From Flavobacterium sp. J27 (lineage in GTDB: Bacteria; Bacteroidota; Bacteroidia; Flavobacteriales; Flavobacteriaceae), in assembly GCF_004303025.1 (NCBI RefSeq), contig NZ_PJQW01000018.1, forward strand, positions 1-41,456: a DNA stretch of 41,456 bases, written 5' to 3'. Position numbers and translations under genes: made by a program. The notes below the pieces were generated by a model. It saw only the letters and a list, made by a program, of their open reading frames with translations. It was not told where the DNA came from and did not search any database. This document shows, one piece after another, positions 7,347 to 15,254 of this stretch. Position 1 is the stretch's first letter. The number at the start of each line of letters is the position of its first letter.

Positions 7347-8402
7347 ATGGGAATAGGATATAAAACAAATTTTGCTACAAAGAAAATCCCTAACAATGCT
7401 ACTTTGCTGGCAGAAAATGAATATGATTTAGAAAACATTGTCCTAGATAAAGATTATATTTTAGCAGATCATACCATAACTGAAAACATTTCATTTGGAT
7501 TTGTCATTGAAGAGGCTAGCAATGGAAAATCGGCATACATAAAGATTAAAGGCAACGGTATTCATGCAGTTGTTTTTAATGTAGTTAATGTTAATGCGTT
7601 AGTAGGTATTACTAATGGCGAAATTTTAGAAGAAAACAAATACTACGCCTTTAATTTCCTGTTCAACGGCACAAAAGTAGATGTTTTCGTAAGTCAAATT
7701 AATGAGTATTTAGTACAGCCTAATTTGCCCGCAAATGTTGTGAATTTATTCGACTTTACAAATGCAACTTCTTTAGTTTTAGAATCTTCTTCTTTAGTTA
7801 CTCAAATTAATGAATTTTTTGCCAATGGCAATAATTTAAACCAAGCAACAACTACAAATAAACCGACTATTGTAGGTTCTTTTGCAGATTTTGACGGTAC
7901 AAATGACGTGTTAAAATCGAATATTGATAATCTAGCTAATTTCAATTTGACTGGCACGCAATATACAATAGCGATGAAAATTCAGTTAAAAGAAATTAAA
8001 AACTGCGTTATTTTAGATTTGTCGCACACAGAGCCTAGTAATAGTTTGTCGATTCATGGATTATGGATTAAAAACAGTAAACTTGGTTTTGGCGCTTACT
8101 ATCGTTCTACTACAAACATTACAAAAGAAGTGGCAACTTCTTCGCTAACATTAAATGAAGACATCATTCTCATTATGGAAAACGACAATTTAAACCTCTC
8201 TTTTTCTGTAAATGGAATTGCAGCTGCTACAACAGGTCAAAATCCGTTTTTTGGCTCAGGTACAAATCCTAATTTACAGTTAGGTTGTGGCGCACTTACT
8301 AATACGCTTTTTTCCAACTTTAAGTGTAGTAAAATAGTGCATTATGATAGATTATTGTCTGAAGCTGAAAAAACAGAACTCACGGAATTTTTAAATAATT
8401 AG
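7347..8402 (+). CDS. LamG/concanavalin-like domain protein, candidate spike
   Basis: This 351-residue protein has two parts. Residues 1-125 are beta-rich and unrecognised. From about 130 the sequence follows the LamG/concanavalin sandwich pattern: a VNLFDFTNATSL opening, the ADFDGTNDVL strand-turn (about 178-187), a long series of strands, and a typical closing KIVHYDRLLSEAEKTEL near the C-terminus. Such domains bind carbohydrate. It lies directly before a carbohydrate-esterase-like gene (9-base gap), so the pair could form receptor-binding and receptor-modifying parts of a host-recognition spike. No signal peptide is seen, as expected for a protein assembled onto virions inside the cell. Confidence 0.7.
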   Translation: MGIGYKTNFATKKIPNNATLLAENEYDLENIVLDKDYILADHTITENISFGFVIEEASNGKSAYIKIKGNGIHAVVFNVVNVNALVGITNGEILEENKYYAFNFLFNGTKVDVFVSQINEYLVQPNLPANVVNLFDFTNATSLVLESSSLVTQINEFFANGNNLNQATTTNKPTIVGSFADFDGTNDVLKSNIDNLANFNLTGTQYTIAMKIQLKEIKNCVILDLSHTEPSNSLSIHGLWIKNSKLGFGAYYRSTTNITKEVATSSLTLNEDIILIMENDNLNLSFSVNGIAAATTGQNPFFGSGTNPNLQLGCGALTNTLFSNFKCSKIVHYDRLLSEAEKTELTEFLNN

Positions 8403-8410
8403 AACTAAAA

Positions 8411-9127
8411 ATGAAACTAAACTTTTTTTTAGGAAATAATCAAAATACTAAGAAAGTATTTCATTTAATCGGACAGTCTAACATGGACGGGCGAGGTATT
8501 TTGTCTGAATTGCCAGCCGAATTAATGGGTAAAATTCCGAATACAAAAGTTTTTTTTAACGGCAATTGGATTGATTTAAGCAACGGCTCTGCCAGCAATG
8601 AAAATTTAGCGGGTCCAATTTTAAAACTCGCTTACGAAATGAATCAACAATTCCCAAACGAAGTAAAATATTATGTAATTACCGCTTTAGGCGGAACGGA
8701 CTTAAACAATGATTGGTCTAGTTTAGGAAGTATGCGGGTTTTAGCAAAAAACAATTACACTAATGCTGTTAAAAGCTTAGGGAAGCATACCTGTGAAGCT
8801 ATCTTTTGGACGCAAGGAGAAAGCGATTGTGACAATTTAACTAAAGCTGACAATTACGAAGTTAACGAACAAAATTTAATTAATGACTTTAAAGATTATT
8901 GTAGTTGCAATTTTTTTGCAACATCAAACATACCCGAAATAGATCTTGTAAGCTATCCTTACAGGGAAACGGTTAGAAGTGCTAAAAACAATAATTTTCC
9001 AGCTTACGCTTCAAGTGTTATAGATACGAGTTTGTTTGATTTAAAAGCAGACAATTTGCATTTATCAACTGCGGGGCAAATTGCACTCGGTAACGCTTTT
9101 TTCAATTCATACATTAATACGATTTAA
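8411..9127 (+). CDS. SGNH hydrolase / sialate O-acetylesterase-like protein
   Basis: The 238-residue protein has the motifs of the SASA/CE6 branch of SGNH esterases: the nucleophile block HLIGQSNMDGRG (Ser23), GGTDLNN near 94-100, WTQGESD at 133-139, and the C-terminal catalytic pair in ADNLHLST (Asp214, His217). All four blocks are intact, so activity is likely: removal of acetyl or similar ester groups from a sugar polymer. There is no signal peptide. Together with the LamG protein just upstream it suggests a spike that deacetylates host capsule or lipopolysaccharide during adsorption. Confidence 0.82.
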   Translation: MKLNFFLGNNQNTKKVFHLIGQSNMDGRGILSELPAELMGKIPNTKVFFNGNWIDLSNGSASNENLAGPILKLAYEMNQQFPNEVKYYVITALGGTDLNNDWSSLGSMRVLAKNNYTNAVKSLGKHTCEAIFWTQGESDCDNLTKADNYEVNEQNLINDFKDYCSCNFFATSNIPEIDLVSYPYRETVRSAKNNNFPAYASSVIDTSLFDLKADNLHLSTAGQIALGNAFFNSYINTI

Positions 9128-9130
9128 AAT

Positions 9131-9472
9131 ATGCTACAAATAATATTAACTATCATTTCATCTTCAGCAGTAGGTTTTATACTATCAATTGTTGCATTCA
9201 AATATGAAATAATAAAAATTAAAGCTTCTTCAAGTCAAGAAGTTTCAAAAAGTGACCAAGAAAAAATTACAACTGCTGAAAAAACAATTGACTTGGTAGA
9301 TAAGCTTAGGGAAAGAATGGATAGCGAATTTGAAAGAATGACAAAACAAATTTTAACTGTGCAGGCAGAAAATAAAAGAATTTCGGATGAGAATAAAAAA
9401 ATAAAAAACGAATTAAATCTTTATAAAAATCAATGCTCAAAATGTTCAAATAATAAAATAGATAAACAATGA
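9131..9472 (+). CDS. Membrane-anchored coiled-coil protein
   Basis: This 113-residue protein has an N-terminal membrane segment (about 3-22, QIILTIISSSAVGFILSIVAF) and a long charged coiled coil (about 40-97), ending with a CSKC pair near 101-104. This looks like an inner-membrane spanin or a similar lysis-linked protein. Its stop overlaps the next start by 4 bases (ATGA), and the next gene encodes a lipoprotein with spanin topology, which supports a lysis role. The CxxC could link subunits or bind metal. No family is recognised with certainty. Confidence 0.55.
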   Translation: MLQIILTIISSSAVGFILSIVAFKYEIIKIKASSSQEVSKSDQEKITTAEKTIDLVDKLRERMDSEFERMTKQILTVQAENKRISDENKKIKNELNLYKNQCSKCSNNKIDKQ

Positions 9473-10026
9473 AAAATATATTAAAGATATTAAGCTTTTT
9501 TGTTACAGTTGCGTTTTACATGTATTTTGTTTTTTTTCTTTTTATGGTACTTTCTTGTATAGTTTCTTGCAAATCGAAACAACCGGTAAAAGAAATTCAT
9601 ACCGTTGAAAAAACTATTGAAAAGCAAAAAGATAGTACTTCGGTTACAAAAATTTCAAACGCAATTATTGATAGTTTAAAAGTAAAGATAGCAGAAATTA
9701 AAACTGCTAAGCCTGAATGTGACAGTATTACTAATGCGAAAATTCAGGAACTTTTATCGCAAATTGAAGTTTCTAAAACTTCAGGAGATAACGAAATCGG
9801 GTTTTATTACGATCAAATAAAAAAGATGTTGGTTGCTTACGCTAAAACTGGGCAAAGCACCAACAAAGAAACGAATACAAATAACGTAACCAAGGAAACT
9901 GAAAAAGACAATTTAATTAAAGAAATCCCTGTACAGTTTACCCCTAAATGGGTCAAAATACTTGCAGGCTTAGGGGTCTTATTTATCATTTTCCTTGTGT
10001 GGCGTTTTTCAAAAATATTTAGATAA
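9469..10026 (+). CDS. u-spanin-like lipoprotein with C-terminal membrane segment
   Basis: The 185-residue protein has a lipoprotein-type N-terminus (hydrophobic 8-33 with two candidate lipobox cysteines, LSC30 and IVSC34), a long polar, largely helical middle, and a single membrane segment at about 162-180 followed by a short basic end. A protein lipidated in the outer membrane at one end and anchored in the inner membrane at the other has the topology of a unimolecular spanin, which fuses the two membranes in the last step of lysis. It sits between a coiled-coil membrane protein and an M23 peptidase, forming a plausible lysis cassette. The stop overlaps the next start by 1 base (TAATG). Confidence 0.6.
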   Translation: MKNILKILSFFVTVAFYMYFVFFLFMVLSCIVSCKSKQPVKEIHTVEKTIEKQKDSTSVTKISNAIIDSLKVKIAEIKTAKPECDSITNAKIQELLSQIEVSKTSGDNEIGFYYDQIKKMLVAYAKTGQSTNKETNTNNVTKETEKDNLIKEIPVQFTPKWVKILAGLGVLFIIFLVWRFSKIFR

Positions 10027-10508
10027 TGAAAAAAAGTACCTGGTATATACTCGGTGGCTCTTTACTAATATTCTTAATTATGGGAACTCAAAAAGCTTTT
10101 GCTAAAATTGTAGATAATCAAAAATTTAGAGATTGTGACCCTCAAGGTTGTGGTTCTTTTGATGCAAATAGAGTAGGTCATAAACATCAAGGTGTTGATA
10201 TAATCACTCTACCAAATCAAATAATAAAGTCACCAATTACAGGGCAAATTACAAGGTATCCTTTTCCTGACGGTTCTGATTTGACTAAAAAAGGTATAGA
10301 AATAGTAAACAATATCTATAAGGTTAAAATATTTTATGTTGAAGGAATTGTTCCAATTGGTACTAATATTGTCGCTGGTGAAAAAATTGCAATTGCTCAA
10401 AATATAATGGTTAAATACGGTGCAGGAATGACTAATCACGCCCATTTTGAAGCTTATAAAAAACAAGGTAACAACTGGGTTTTAATCGACCCGACAAATT
10501 TATTTTAA
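10026..10508 (+). CDS. M23-family peptidoglycan endopeptidase
   Basis: This 160-residue protein has an N-terminal hydrophobic segment (8-20), a signal peptide or anchor, and an M23/LytM zinc peptidase domain. The metal and catalytic residues are present: His54 and Asp58 in HQGVDI, and His138-x-His140 in NHAHFEAY. It should cleave peptide cross-links in peptidoglycan from the periplasmic side. Its place directly after the spanin-like gene suggests the endolysin of the element; an entry enzyme in the virion is the alternative. It is about the minimum length for the family and has no LysM or SH3 wall-binding domain. Confidence 0.82.
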   Translation: MKKSTWYILGGSLLIFLIMGTQKAFAKIVDNQKFRDCDPQGCGSFDANRVGHKHQGVDIITLPNQIIKSPITGQITRYPFPDGSDLTKKGIEIVNNIYKVKIFYVEGIVPIGTNIVAGEKIAIAQNIMVKYGAGMTNHAHFEAYKKQGNNWVLIDPTNLF

Positions 10509-10509
10509 G

Positions 10510-10974
10510 ATGAAACCTACAACAAAAAAAATATTAATTGGCGCTGGTATTGGTTTAGCAATAGTTTCTTATTTAGCTTACGAAAAGATTAATAAAATTA
10601 AAGAGATTTTTGCGCAAATCGATATTGTACCAAAAGCAGTAAGAAATCTTAATATAAGTTTTTCTTCAATTTCTTTTCTTACCGATGTATTGTTAGTTAA
10701 TCGTTCAAATGAAGCGCTTTCTGTACAGGGTTATTTTGCTAATTTAAAGCGGTTAAACTTTTTTTATAGTGGTAAGTATATAGGAACTGCAAAACCTGTT
10801 GTTTCAGAAATTGAAATTCCAGCAAATAACGAGTTATTATTTAAAAACATACCTGTTGAGTTACCAGCTTCAACAATTTTAACAAACATTGTCGAACTTT
10901 CTTCTTTTGACTTTAATAAACTTGCAGTTGAAGCAGTTATTGAAGTTGCAGGAAAAGAATTTTATATAAAATAA
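10510..10974 (+). CDS. Membrane-anchored WHy/LEA14-like protein
   Basis: This 154-residue protein has one N-terminal membrane segment (about 8-23, ILIGAGIGLAIVSYLAY). The rest is beta-rich and follows the order of strands in WHy/LEA_2 domains: a start like NLNISFSSISFLTDVLLVNRS, a loop with FSGKYIG-type text, then ANNELLFKNIPVELP and a closing VEAVIEVAGKEFYIK. The WHy domain is found in stress and envelope proteins and its biochemical role is unclear. It starts 1 base after the peptidase gene and ends 1 base before the ATPase gene. Domain assignment is by pattern only. Confidence 0.5.
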   Translation: MKPTTKKILIGAGIGLAIVSYLAYEKINKIKEIFAQIDIVPKAVRNLNISFSSISFLTDVLLVNRSNEALSVQGYFANLKRLNFFYSGKYIGTAKPVVSEIEIPANNELLFKNIPVELPASTILTNIVELSSFDFNKLAVEAVIEVAGKEFYIK

Positions 10975-10975
10975 A

Positions 10976-13264
10976 ATGAGTAAATCTGTAAAAAAATTTA
11001 ATGCCTTACATGGTGTTGTTGCAACTCGTGTACAACTTGAAAAGTTATCTGATTTAGCAATTAAAGAAGAACAAATACACATTTTTAATAAAATTCAAGA
11101 TGTGTTGCTTTATAATGAGGAAGATTTTTTTGAAATCAATATCAAAGAACAAGCTTTTGAAATAGTTCCAAAATCAATGTTGAATGGATTGCATTTTGAA
11201 GAAACTGAAGAAGAATTTACAGGTTTAAATAAAGCGGTTACCCCGAGTGATATTTATCAAATGATTACAGATCGAATGCTTAAAATGATTAAAGAAGCTT
11301 CGGGTAACGGTTACAAAAAGAAATGGAGTGCAAAATCTTACGGTAAAGGCTATACTATACCTTTTAATTTTGAATCTAAGAAACGTTACAGAGGTGTAAA
11401 CGTATTTTTGTTGACAAATTTCAAGCCTTTAGAAAATCCTTATTTTATGACTTTTAAGCAGATTGAAGCAAATAAAGGGAAATTGAAAAAAGGTTCTTCA
11501 GGCTATCCAGTAGTTTATTTCACTAAGCTTTACAAAATAGAAGATGCTGAAAAAAACATCGATTTTGGAACCTATAATTTTGATAAAGCAAAACAATTTG
11601 CTGATGATAATGGAATTAATTACGATTTAATTAAAGATTTGCCAATTTTAAAGTATTATAATGTTTTCAACGGTAAAGACATTGAGGGCATTGATTTTGA
11701 TTTAAAAAACTTTAAAATTGGTTATATAGAAAATGAATTGCCACCAGTTGAAAAACTCACTATACCTGAAGCTATAATTGCTAACTATCCAAAAAAAGCG
11801 CCTGTTTTAAGACATGGTGGAGATAGGGCATTTTATAGACCTTTCGATGATCTTGTTCAAATGCCTTTTTTAGCTGATTTCGATACTGCACAGGATTATT
11901 ATAGAACATTACTTCATGAGTATTCTCATAGCACAGGGAATGTTGAAAGGTTAAATAGAGATTTTACGGGTAGGTTTGGGAGTAAAAAATATGCTTTTGA
12001 AGAATTAGTTGCCGAATGGGGTGCTACTTTTTTAAGTGCTGAAGCTGGTATTATTTGGCATACTGATAAAAATCATGCGGAATATATTAAAAACTGGAAT
12101 GGCGCTCTTACGTTTATAAAAGAAGATACAAAGTTTATAATGAAAGCTTGTACAAAAGCCCAAGAATTAACCGATTTTATTTTACAATTTGATGAAAACG
12201 GAAATCCAAAATATTTAAAAGACTTGCAAGCTATTGAACCTAAAATTGATATAATTAAGCCTAATTCTAATGGCCAAAAAAAGACCAATAAAATAACAGT
12301 AAAATCTAAAAAAAAGAATAAAACACCTTTAAAGTCAACAGTTATAGCTAGTTCTAATGGCCAAAAAATGGCCAAATTAGTAAAAGAACCAGCAGTAAAA
12401 AAAGTTAGGAAAAGAAAAGCAGCAGATAAGAGTAAACAAATAGCACTTTTTGATCCAAAAGAAAAATTGGCTGGTGTTCCGATTATTGAAGAAGCCAAAG
12501 AACCAAAAAAACCTTTAATTGTAAATCCAAATATTAAACCTATTTCTTCTACTGGTGCCACGCCAAGTGAATTTTTTACGGTTAATGGAGAGGTAGGAAA
12601 GTTTCTACAAGCTGTTGAAAGAAAACCGTTTCATAGTGTTGTTATAACTATGGACGGAATGCAAGGAGCAGGAAAAACCACAACATTATATAAGTTTATC
12701 GATGCTTTTGCAAGTGCTGGCAACGAATGTTTGTTTATAAGTGGAGAAGAGCATCCCGATAGTAGCTTAGCAATCGAGAAGCGAGATAAGTATTTGTCAA
12801 ATGAAGCGTTGCAACATACCTCGATTGTTGGTTCTGTAAAAGATGTGCAACAATTATATGAATTTATTGAGCCTTTTGATATAATTTTTATTGATAGCTG
12901 GCAAAAATTACTTCGTATGGTAGGTGCTTTGCGTTTAGATGAAGATTTAAGACAAAAGTTTAATGGAAAAGTATTTGTTGTGATTTTCCAGCAAACAACA
13001 ACGGGTAGAACCAAAGGCGGTGCTGAAGTTGTTTTTGACGGCGATATAATTACAAAAATGGTTAAAGAAGAACGGTTTGAAGATAACTATGCTTATTTTG
13101 ATAAGAATAGATATACTAAAGTTCCAATTGAAACCATTCGATATAACATTGCAACTGGAACAACTTACAATCCCTTACAGAATGAAGACCCCGAAGATTT
13201 AGAAAATAATACTGAAGAAATACCAAATATTTTGCCAGTAGATTTTTCTTTTCAAGTGAATTAA
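10976..13264 (+). CDS. Fusion of ArdC-type domain, zincin peptidase and RecA-fold ATPase
   Basis: At 762 residues this is the largest protein of the element. Residues about 90-190 resemble the ArdC N-terminal ssDNA-binding domain (WSAKSYGKGYTIPF, RYRGVNVFLL, SSGYPVVYF). Residues about 285-400 are the companion zincin peptidase, with HEYSH at 314-318 and a downstream acidic FEELVAEWGA (341-350). A basic, low-complexity linker (about 425-525) follows, with two NGQK repeats. Residues about 550-720 are a RecA/RadA-like P-loop ATPase: Walker A GMQGAGKTT (561-569), an ISGEE strand end (588-592), Walker B IIFIDS (636-641). ArdC proteins shield incoming DNA from host defences. The ATPase may serve replication or genome packaging; no other packaging ATPase is visible. 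The three-part layout is unusual. Confidence 0.78.
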   Translation: MSKSVKKFNALHGVVATRVQLEKLSDLAIKEEQIHIFNKIQDVLLYNEEDFFEINIKEQAFEIVPKSMLNGLHFEETEEEFTGLNKAVTPSDIYQMITDRMLKMIKEASGNGYKKKWSAKSYGKGYTIPFNFESKKRYRGVNVFLLTNFKPLENPYFMTFKQIEANKGKLKKGSSGYPVVYFTKLYKIEDAEKNIDFGTYNFDKAKQFADDNGINYDLIKDLPILKYYNVFNGKDIEGIDFDLKNFKIGYIENELPPVEKLTIPEAIIANYPKKAPVLRHGGDRAFYRPFDDLVQMPFLADFDTAQDYYRTLLHEYSHSTGNVERLNRDFTGRFGSKKYAFEELVAEWGATFLSAEAGIIWHTDKNHAEYIKNWNGALTFIKEDTKFIMKACTKAQELTDFILQFDENGNPKYLKDLQAIEPKIDIIKPNSNGQKKTNKITVKSKKKNKTPLKSTVIASSNGQKMAKLVKEPAVKKVRKRKAADKSKQIALFDPKEKLAGVPIIEEAKEPKKPLIVNPNIKPISSTGATPSEFFTVNGEVGKFLQAVERKPFHSVVITMDGMQGAGKTTTLYKFIDAFASAGNECLFISGEEHPDSSLAIEKRDKYLSNEALQHTSIVGSVKDVQQLYEFIEPFDIIFIDSWQKLLRMVGALRLDEDLRQKFNGKVFVVIFQQTTTGRTKGGAEVVFDGDIITKMVKEERFEDNYAYFDKNRYTKVPIETIRYNIATGTTYNPLQNEDPEDLENNTEEIPNILPVDFSFQVN

Positions 13265-13284
13265 AAAAATAATAATTAAGAAAT

Positions 13285-13566
13285 ATGGAAATAGTAGAAA
13301 TTAGAGAAAAAATAACAACGTTAGAAAGTGAAGCTGCTTCTATAGTTTTAAAAATGCGAGCAATACAATTAACTGGCGGTGTAGGCGGTGTTTTTGTAGC
13401 AAAAGAAAAGAAAATACTTGGTAAAATAGGTTTTTTTCTTCTTGGCGCTGTATTGGGCGGTGTTGCTTCAACTATGGTTTACTCCAAGAGATTAACACAA
13501 ATTTTAGGAGAAATTGAAAATTTAGAAGCCCAAATAGAAGTTAAATTAACTAATCCGAACACATAA
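13285..13566 (+). CDS. Small membrane protein with flanking coiled coils
   Basis: This 93-residue protein has a helical N-terminus (1-35), a glycine-rich hydrophobic segment (about 46-64, IGFFLLGAVLGGVASTMVY, with GxxxG-like spacing suited to helix packing), and a second charged helix (about 68-90). It is the last gene of the long plus-strand block and starts 21 bases after the ATPase gene. Size and topology would fit a holin or a virion membrane protein, but nothing shows which. Confidence 0.52.
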   Translation: MEIVEIREKITTLESEAASIVLKMRAIQLTGGVGGVFVAKEKKILGKIGFFLLGAVLGGVASTMVYSKRLTQILGEIENLEAQIEVKLTNPNT

Positions 13567-13697
13567 ATTAATCATTGTTATTGATTTAAGAAAAACCACA
13601 AAAAAGAAAGGTACAGTTTCAAAAGATTGTAGATGGTGGCTTGTGTAATTAGTTAATTCCTCACTTAGTGTGTTTACACTTGTTTATTAAAATAAGA

Positions 13698-13731
13698 AAA
13701 GCATCCCGAAAGACGCTTTAATTACAATTTT
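13698..13731 (+). terminator. Possible terminator of the late block
   Basis: AAAGC-A-TC (13698-13705) pairs with GA-C-GCTTT (13712-13719), one mismatch and a CCGAAA loop. The following tract is only moderately T-rich. It lies in the 264-base gap between the last late gene and the next gene. The rest of that gap holds no gene. Confidence 0.4.
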
Positions 13732-13764
13732 GAAAGCACAAGGAAGTTAAACTTCATTCACAAC

Positions 13765-13794
13765 ATACACTGTATCTTTGTTATGCTAACTTTG
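13765..13794 (+). promoter_or_regulatory. Candidate promoter with short palindrome upstream of the gene at 13831
   Basis: Two boxes match the Bacteroidota -7 consensus TAnnTTTG: TATCTTTG (13773-13780) and TAACTTTG (13787-13794). No good -33 TTG lies at the expected distance. The interrupted palindrome ATACA-C-TGTAT (13765-13775) overlaps the first box and shares the half-site ACTGTA with the 14-bp palindrome at 14942, so the same regulator may act on both. Confidence 0.42.
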
Positions 13795-13830
13795 CAAATA
13801 TAAAAAAAGTAACATTTAAAAGAGAAAAAA

Positions 13831-14421
13831 ATGAAAACAATTATTACAAAATCATTTATTCAAGGTTTAAGTAAAGAAATTAAATATACTGGTGCTGGTA
13901 CTGGGTCTGTATATTTAGAATTTAAAAATAAAAAAATTAGAATTTCAAATCACGAACCTAATGAAGCAATGAAAAGAATGAGAGGAAAATCGGATTTGGA
14001 AATATATATTACTGATTTAGTAGGTAATCCATTGAATGATAAGTTTGATATTTTAGAAATTGTTTCTAAATTTTTTAAATTAGAAATTACTGGAACTTTA
14101 AAAGCTTCACTAACCAAACACTTAAATAAAAAAGCAAAAGAACAAGAGCAAATTAATAAATACAAAAAAGATCATAAACAATTTTTGAATGATTTTCAAA
14201 CAAAACAACAAGAACTACATGGATTAATAAAAAAAGTCGTTGGAAATAAAATTAATAATGTAAAAGTTATTATTAAAAATGCTGTTGACTATGGTAATTT
14301 AGGTTCAAATTCGTCAAAAAGAAATCAACGAAGAAGAAGTTTTTTTAAGCAAGAATTTAAAAAACAATTTGGTATTGAAGTTGAGTTGTCTGATGTTAAA
14401 GATGCTCTTTTACTCGATTAG
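13831..14421 (+). CDS. Unknown basic element protein
   Basis: This 196-residue soluble protein has a beta-rich N-terminal part (about 1-60, with VYLEFKNKKIRIS), a lysine/glutamine-rich helical middle (about 85-135) and a very basic C-terminal part (SSKRNQRRRSFFKQEFKKQF, 157-176). The charge suggests nucleic-acid binding. It stands alone between its own promoter candidate and a strong terminator that it shares with the convergent repressor gene. It could be an accessory regulator or moron gene. No family recognised. Confidence 0.55.
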   Translation: MKTIITKSFIQGLSKEIKYTGAGTGSVYLEFKNKKIRISNHEPNEAMKRMRGKSDLEIYITDLVGNPLNDKFDILEIVSKFFKLEITGTLKASLTKHLNKKAKEQEQINKYKKDHKQFLNDFQTKQQELHGLIKKVVGNKINNVKVIIKNAVDYGNLGSNSSKRNQRRRSFFKQEFKKQFGIEVELSDVKDALLLD

Positions 14422-14447
14422 TTCTTTAATTTAATTAATATTCATAA

Positions 14448-14480
14448 AACCGTTGCAATAGTGTAACGGTTATTTTTTTT
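14448..14480. terminator. Terminator between convergent genes
   Basis: AACCGTTGCA (14448-14457) pairs with TGTAACGGTT (14462-14471) over 10 bp, with one G-T pair and a 4-base loop. The plus strand runs into eight T. It ends the gene at 13831; on the minus strand the repressor's stop codon overlaps the stem, so it serves mainly the plus direction. Confidence 0.85.
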
Positions 14481-14841
14481 CTAGTATTCTAATGCGTTCT
14501 TCTAAAGCTTCGATAAGCTTGTTTTTAGTTGCAATACTGTCTTTAAGAAGTGAATTAGTTTCTTCCAATTCTTTTATTTTTTCTTCGCTGGTAATATCTT
14601 CTTCTCCTAAAATCATTTTGCCCTCTCCAGTAATTAACCAATATAAATTTAAATTAGGGCAAACTGAAATTATATTTTCAATAGTTTTCGAATTTAAAGG
14701 TGTATTTGAAGCATTACCTCTAAAATTTGCAGATGTAACATTTATTTTTTCAAAAAACTCATATTTTTTAAATCCTTGATTTTCAATAAAAAACATCACT
14801 CTTTCTTTAATATTTGAAAATTTATTTCTCTTTTCTTGCAT
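14470..14841 (-). CDS. Phage-type repressor with N-terminal helix-turn-helix and coiled coil
   Basis: The 123-residue protein begins with a helix-turn-helix-like domain (about 8-75): RVMFFIENQGFKKYEFFEKINVT as helices, then SANFRGN at the recognition-helix position, and LNLYWLITGEG (about 63-73), a stretch very common in Bacteroidota phage repressors. The C-terminus (about 85-123) is a coiled coil, probably for dimerisation. No S24 self-cleaving domain is present, so release would need another signal or an antirepressor. It is transcribed away from the early genes, and the intervening 186 bases carry the operator-like repeats described here. Confidence 0.75.
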   Translation of the reverse strand: MQEKRNKFSNIKERVMFFIENQGFKKYEFFEKINVTSANFRGNASNTPLNSKTIENIISVCPNLNLYWLITGEGKMILGEEDITSEEKIKELEETNSLLKDSIATKNKLIEALEERIRILEKK

Positions 14842-14877
14842 AAATGAAAATATTTTTTCACATTTGCTACATCAAAA

Positions 14878-14905
14878 CGAATTGATTGCGAATTAAATGC
14901 GAATT
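14878..14905. promoter_or_regulatory. Three CGAATT boxes at an 11-bp period (candidate operators)
   Basis: CGAATT occurs at 14878-14883, 14889-14894 and 14900-14905: start-to-start distances of exactly 11 bases, one turn of the helix. The flanks are also alike, the last two copies being TGCGAATT. They lie between the repressor gene and the early genes, 36 bases upstream of the repressor start codon. Same-face repeats suit cooperative binding of the repressor or an early regulator. Confidence 0.6.
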
Positions 14906-14941
14906 TAAACCCTGTTTTAACCTCGCTAAAATACTAAAAAT

Positions 14942-14955
14942 TACAGTATACTGTA
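14942..14955. promoter_or_regulatory. 14-bp perfect palindrome, candidate operator
   Basis: TACAGTATACTGTA is a perfect 14-bp palindrome in the same divergent control region. It could be the dimer site of the repressor at 14470-14841 or of a second regulator. The half-site ACTGTA recurs in front of the gene at 13831. Confidence 0.6.
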
Positions 14956-15027
14956 CCTTTTTAAATCTTTCATTCATTCGTTTGTAATAAGTGTTTAAAA
15001 AAAGTATTAAATTTATTGGTGTCAATT

Positions 15028-15252
15028 ATGAGAAATTTAGGCAAAGTTACCCCAAAAGCAATTGTAAAAAATCTTATTATTACTGATGATGTTGCAACCA
15101 TGCGAAAACATGTTACAGAAATGTTTATTTCGTACTTAATTCATAATGATTGTGATACTGAAGAAAAACTAAACAAAGAAAGAACCTATGCAGCACTCGA
15201 TTTTGCGCTGGAAGAAATAGGAAATTTAAAAAATAATAAACAAATAGCTTAG
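15028..15252 (+). CDS. Small early gene product (74 aa)
   Basis: The first ATG, at 15028, is preferred over an upstream in-frame TTG at 15016. The 74-residue product is helical and soluble, with no membrane segment (RNLGKVTPKAIVKNLIITDD at the start, then helices rich in Met, Ile and Glu). It is the first gene rightward of the repressor control region, so probably an early or excision-related gene. The next gene starts 2 bases after its stop. No family recognised. Confidence 0.55.
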   Translation: MRNLGKVTPKAIVKNLIITDDVATMRKHVTEMFISYLIHNDCDTEEKLNKERTYAALDFALEEIGNLKNNKQIA

Positions 15253-15254
15253 TT

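Noticed and set aside
7284..7360. A frame of about 26 residues with a membrane-helix pattern (FTNVSIIAGISFIIYKLNQ) between the lysozyme-like and LamG genes.
   Set aside because: It has no ATG, GTG or TTG start. It resembles other small membrane proteins of the block, so a rare ATT start or a decayed gene cannot be excluded, but the support is too weak.
229..13566. Integrative conjugative element instead of prophage, because of ArdC.
   Set aside because: No relaxase, TraG/VirD4 or T4SS component is visible, while lysis-type and virion-type enzymes are present. The missing left end leaves a small doubt.
13567..13830. Possible small gene in the 264-base gap after the late block.
   Set aside because: No open frame of useful length with a start was found; the content is a weak hairpin and a promoter candidate.
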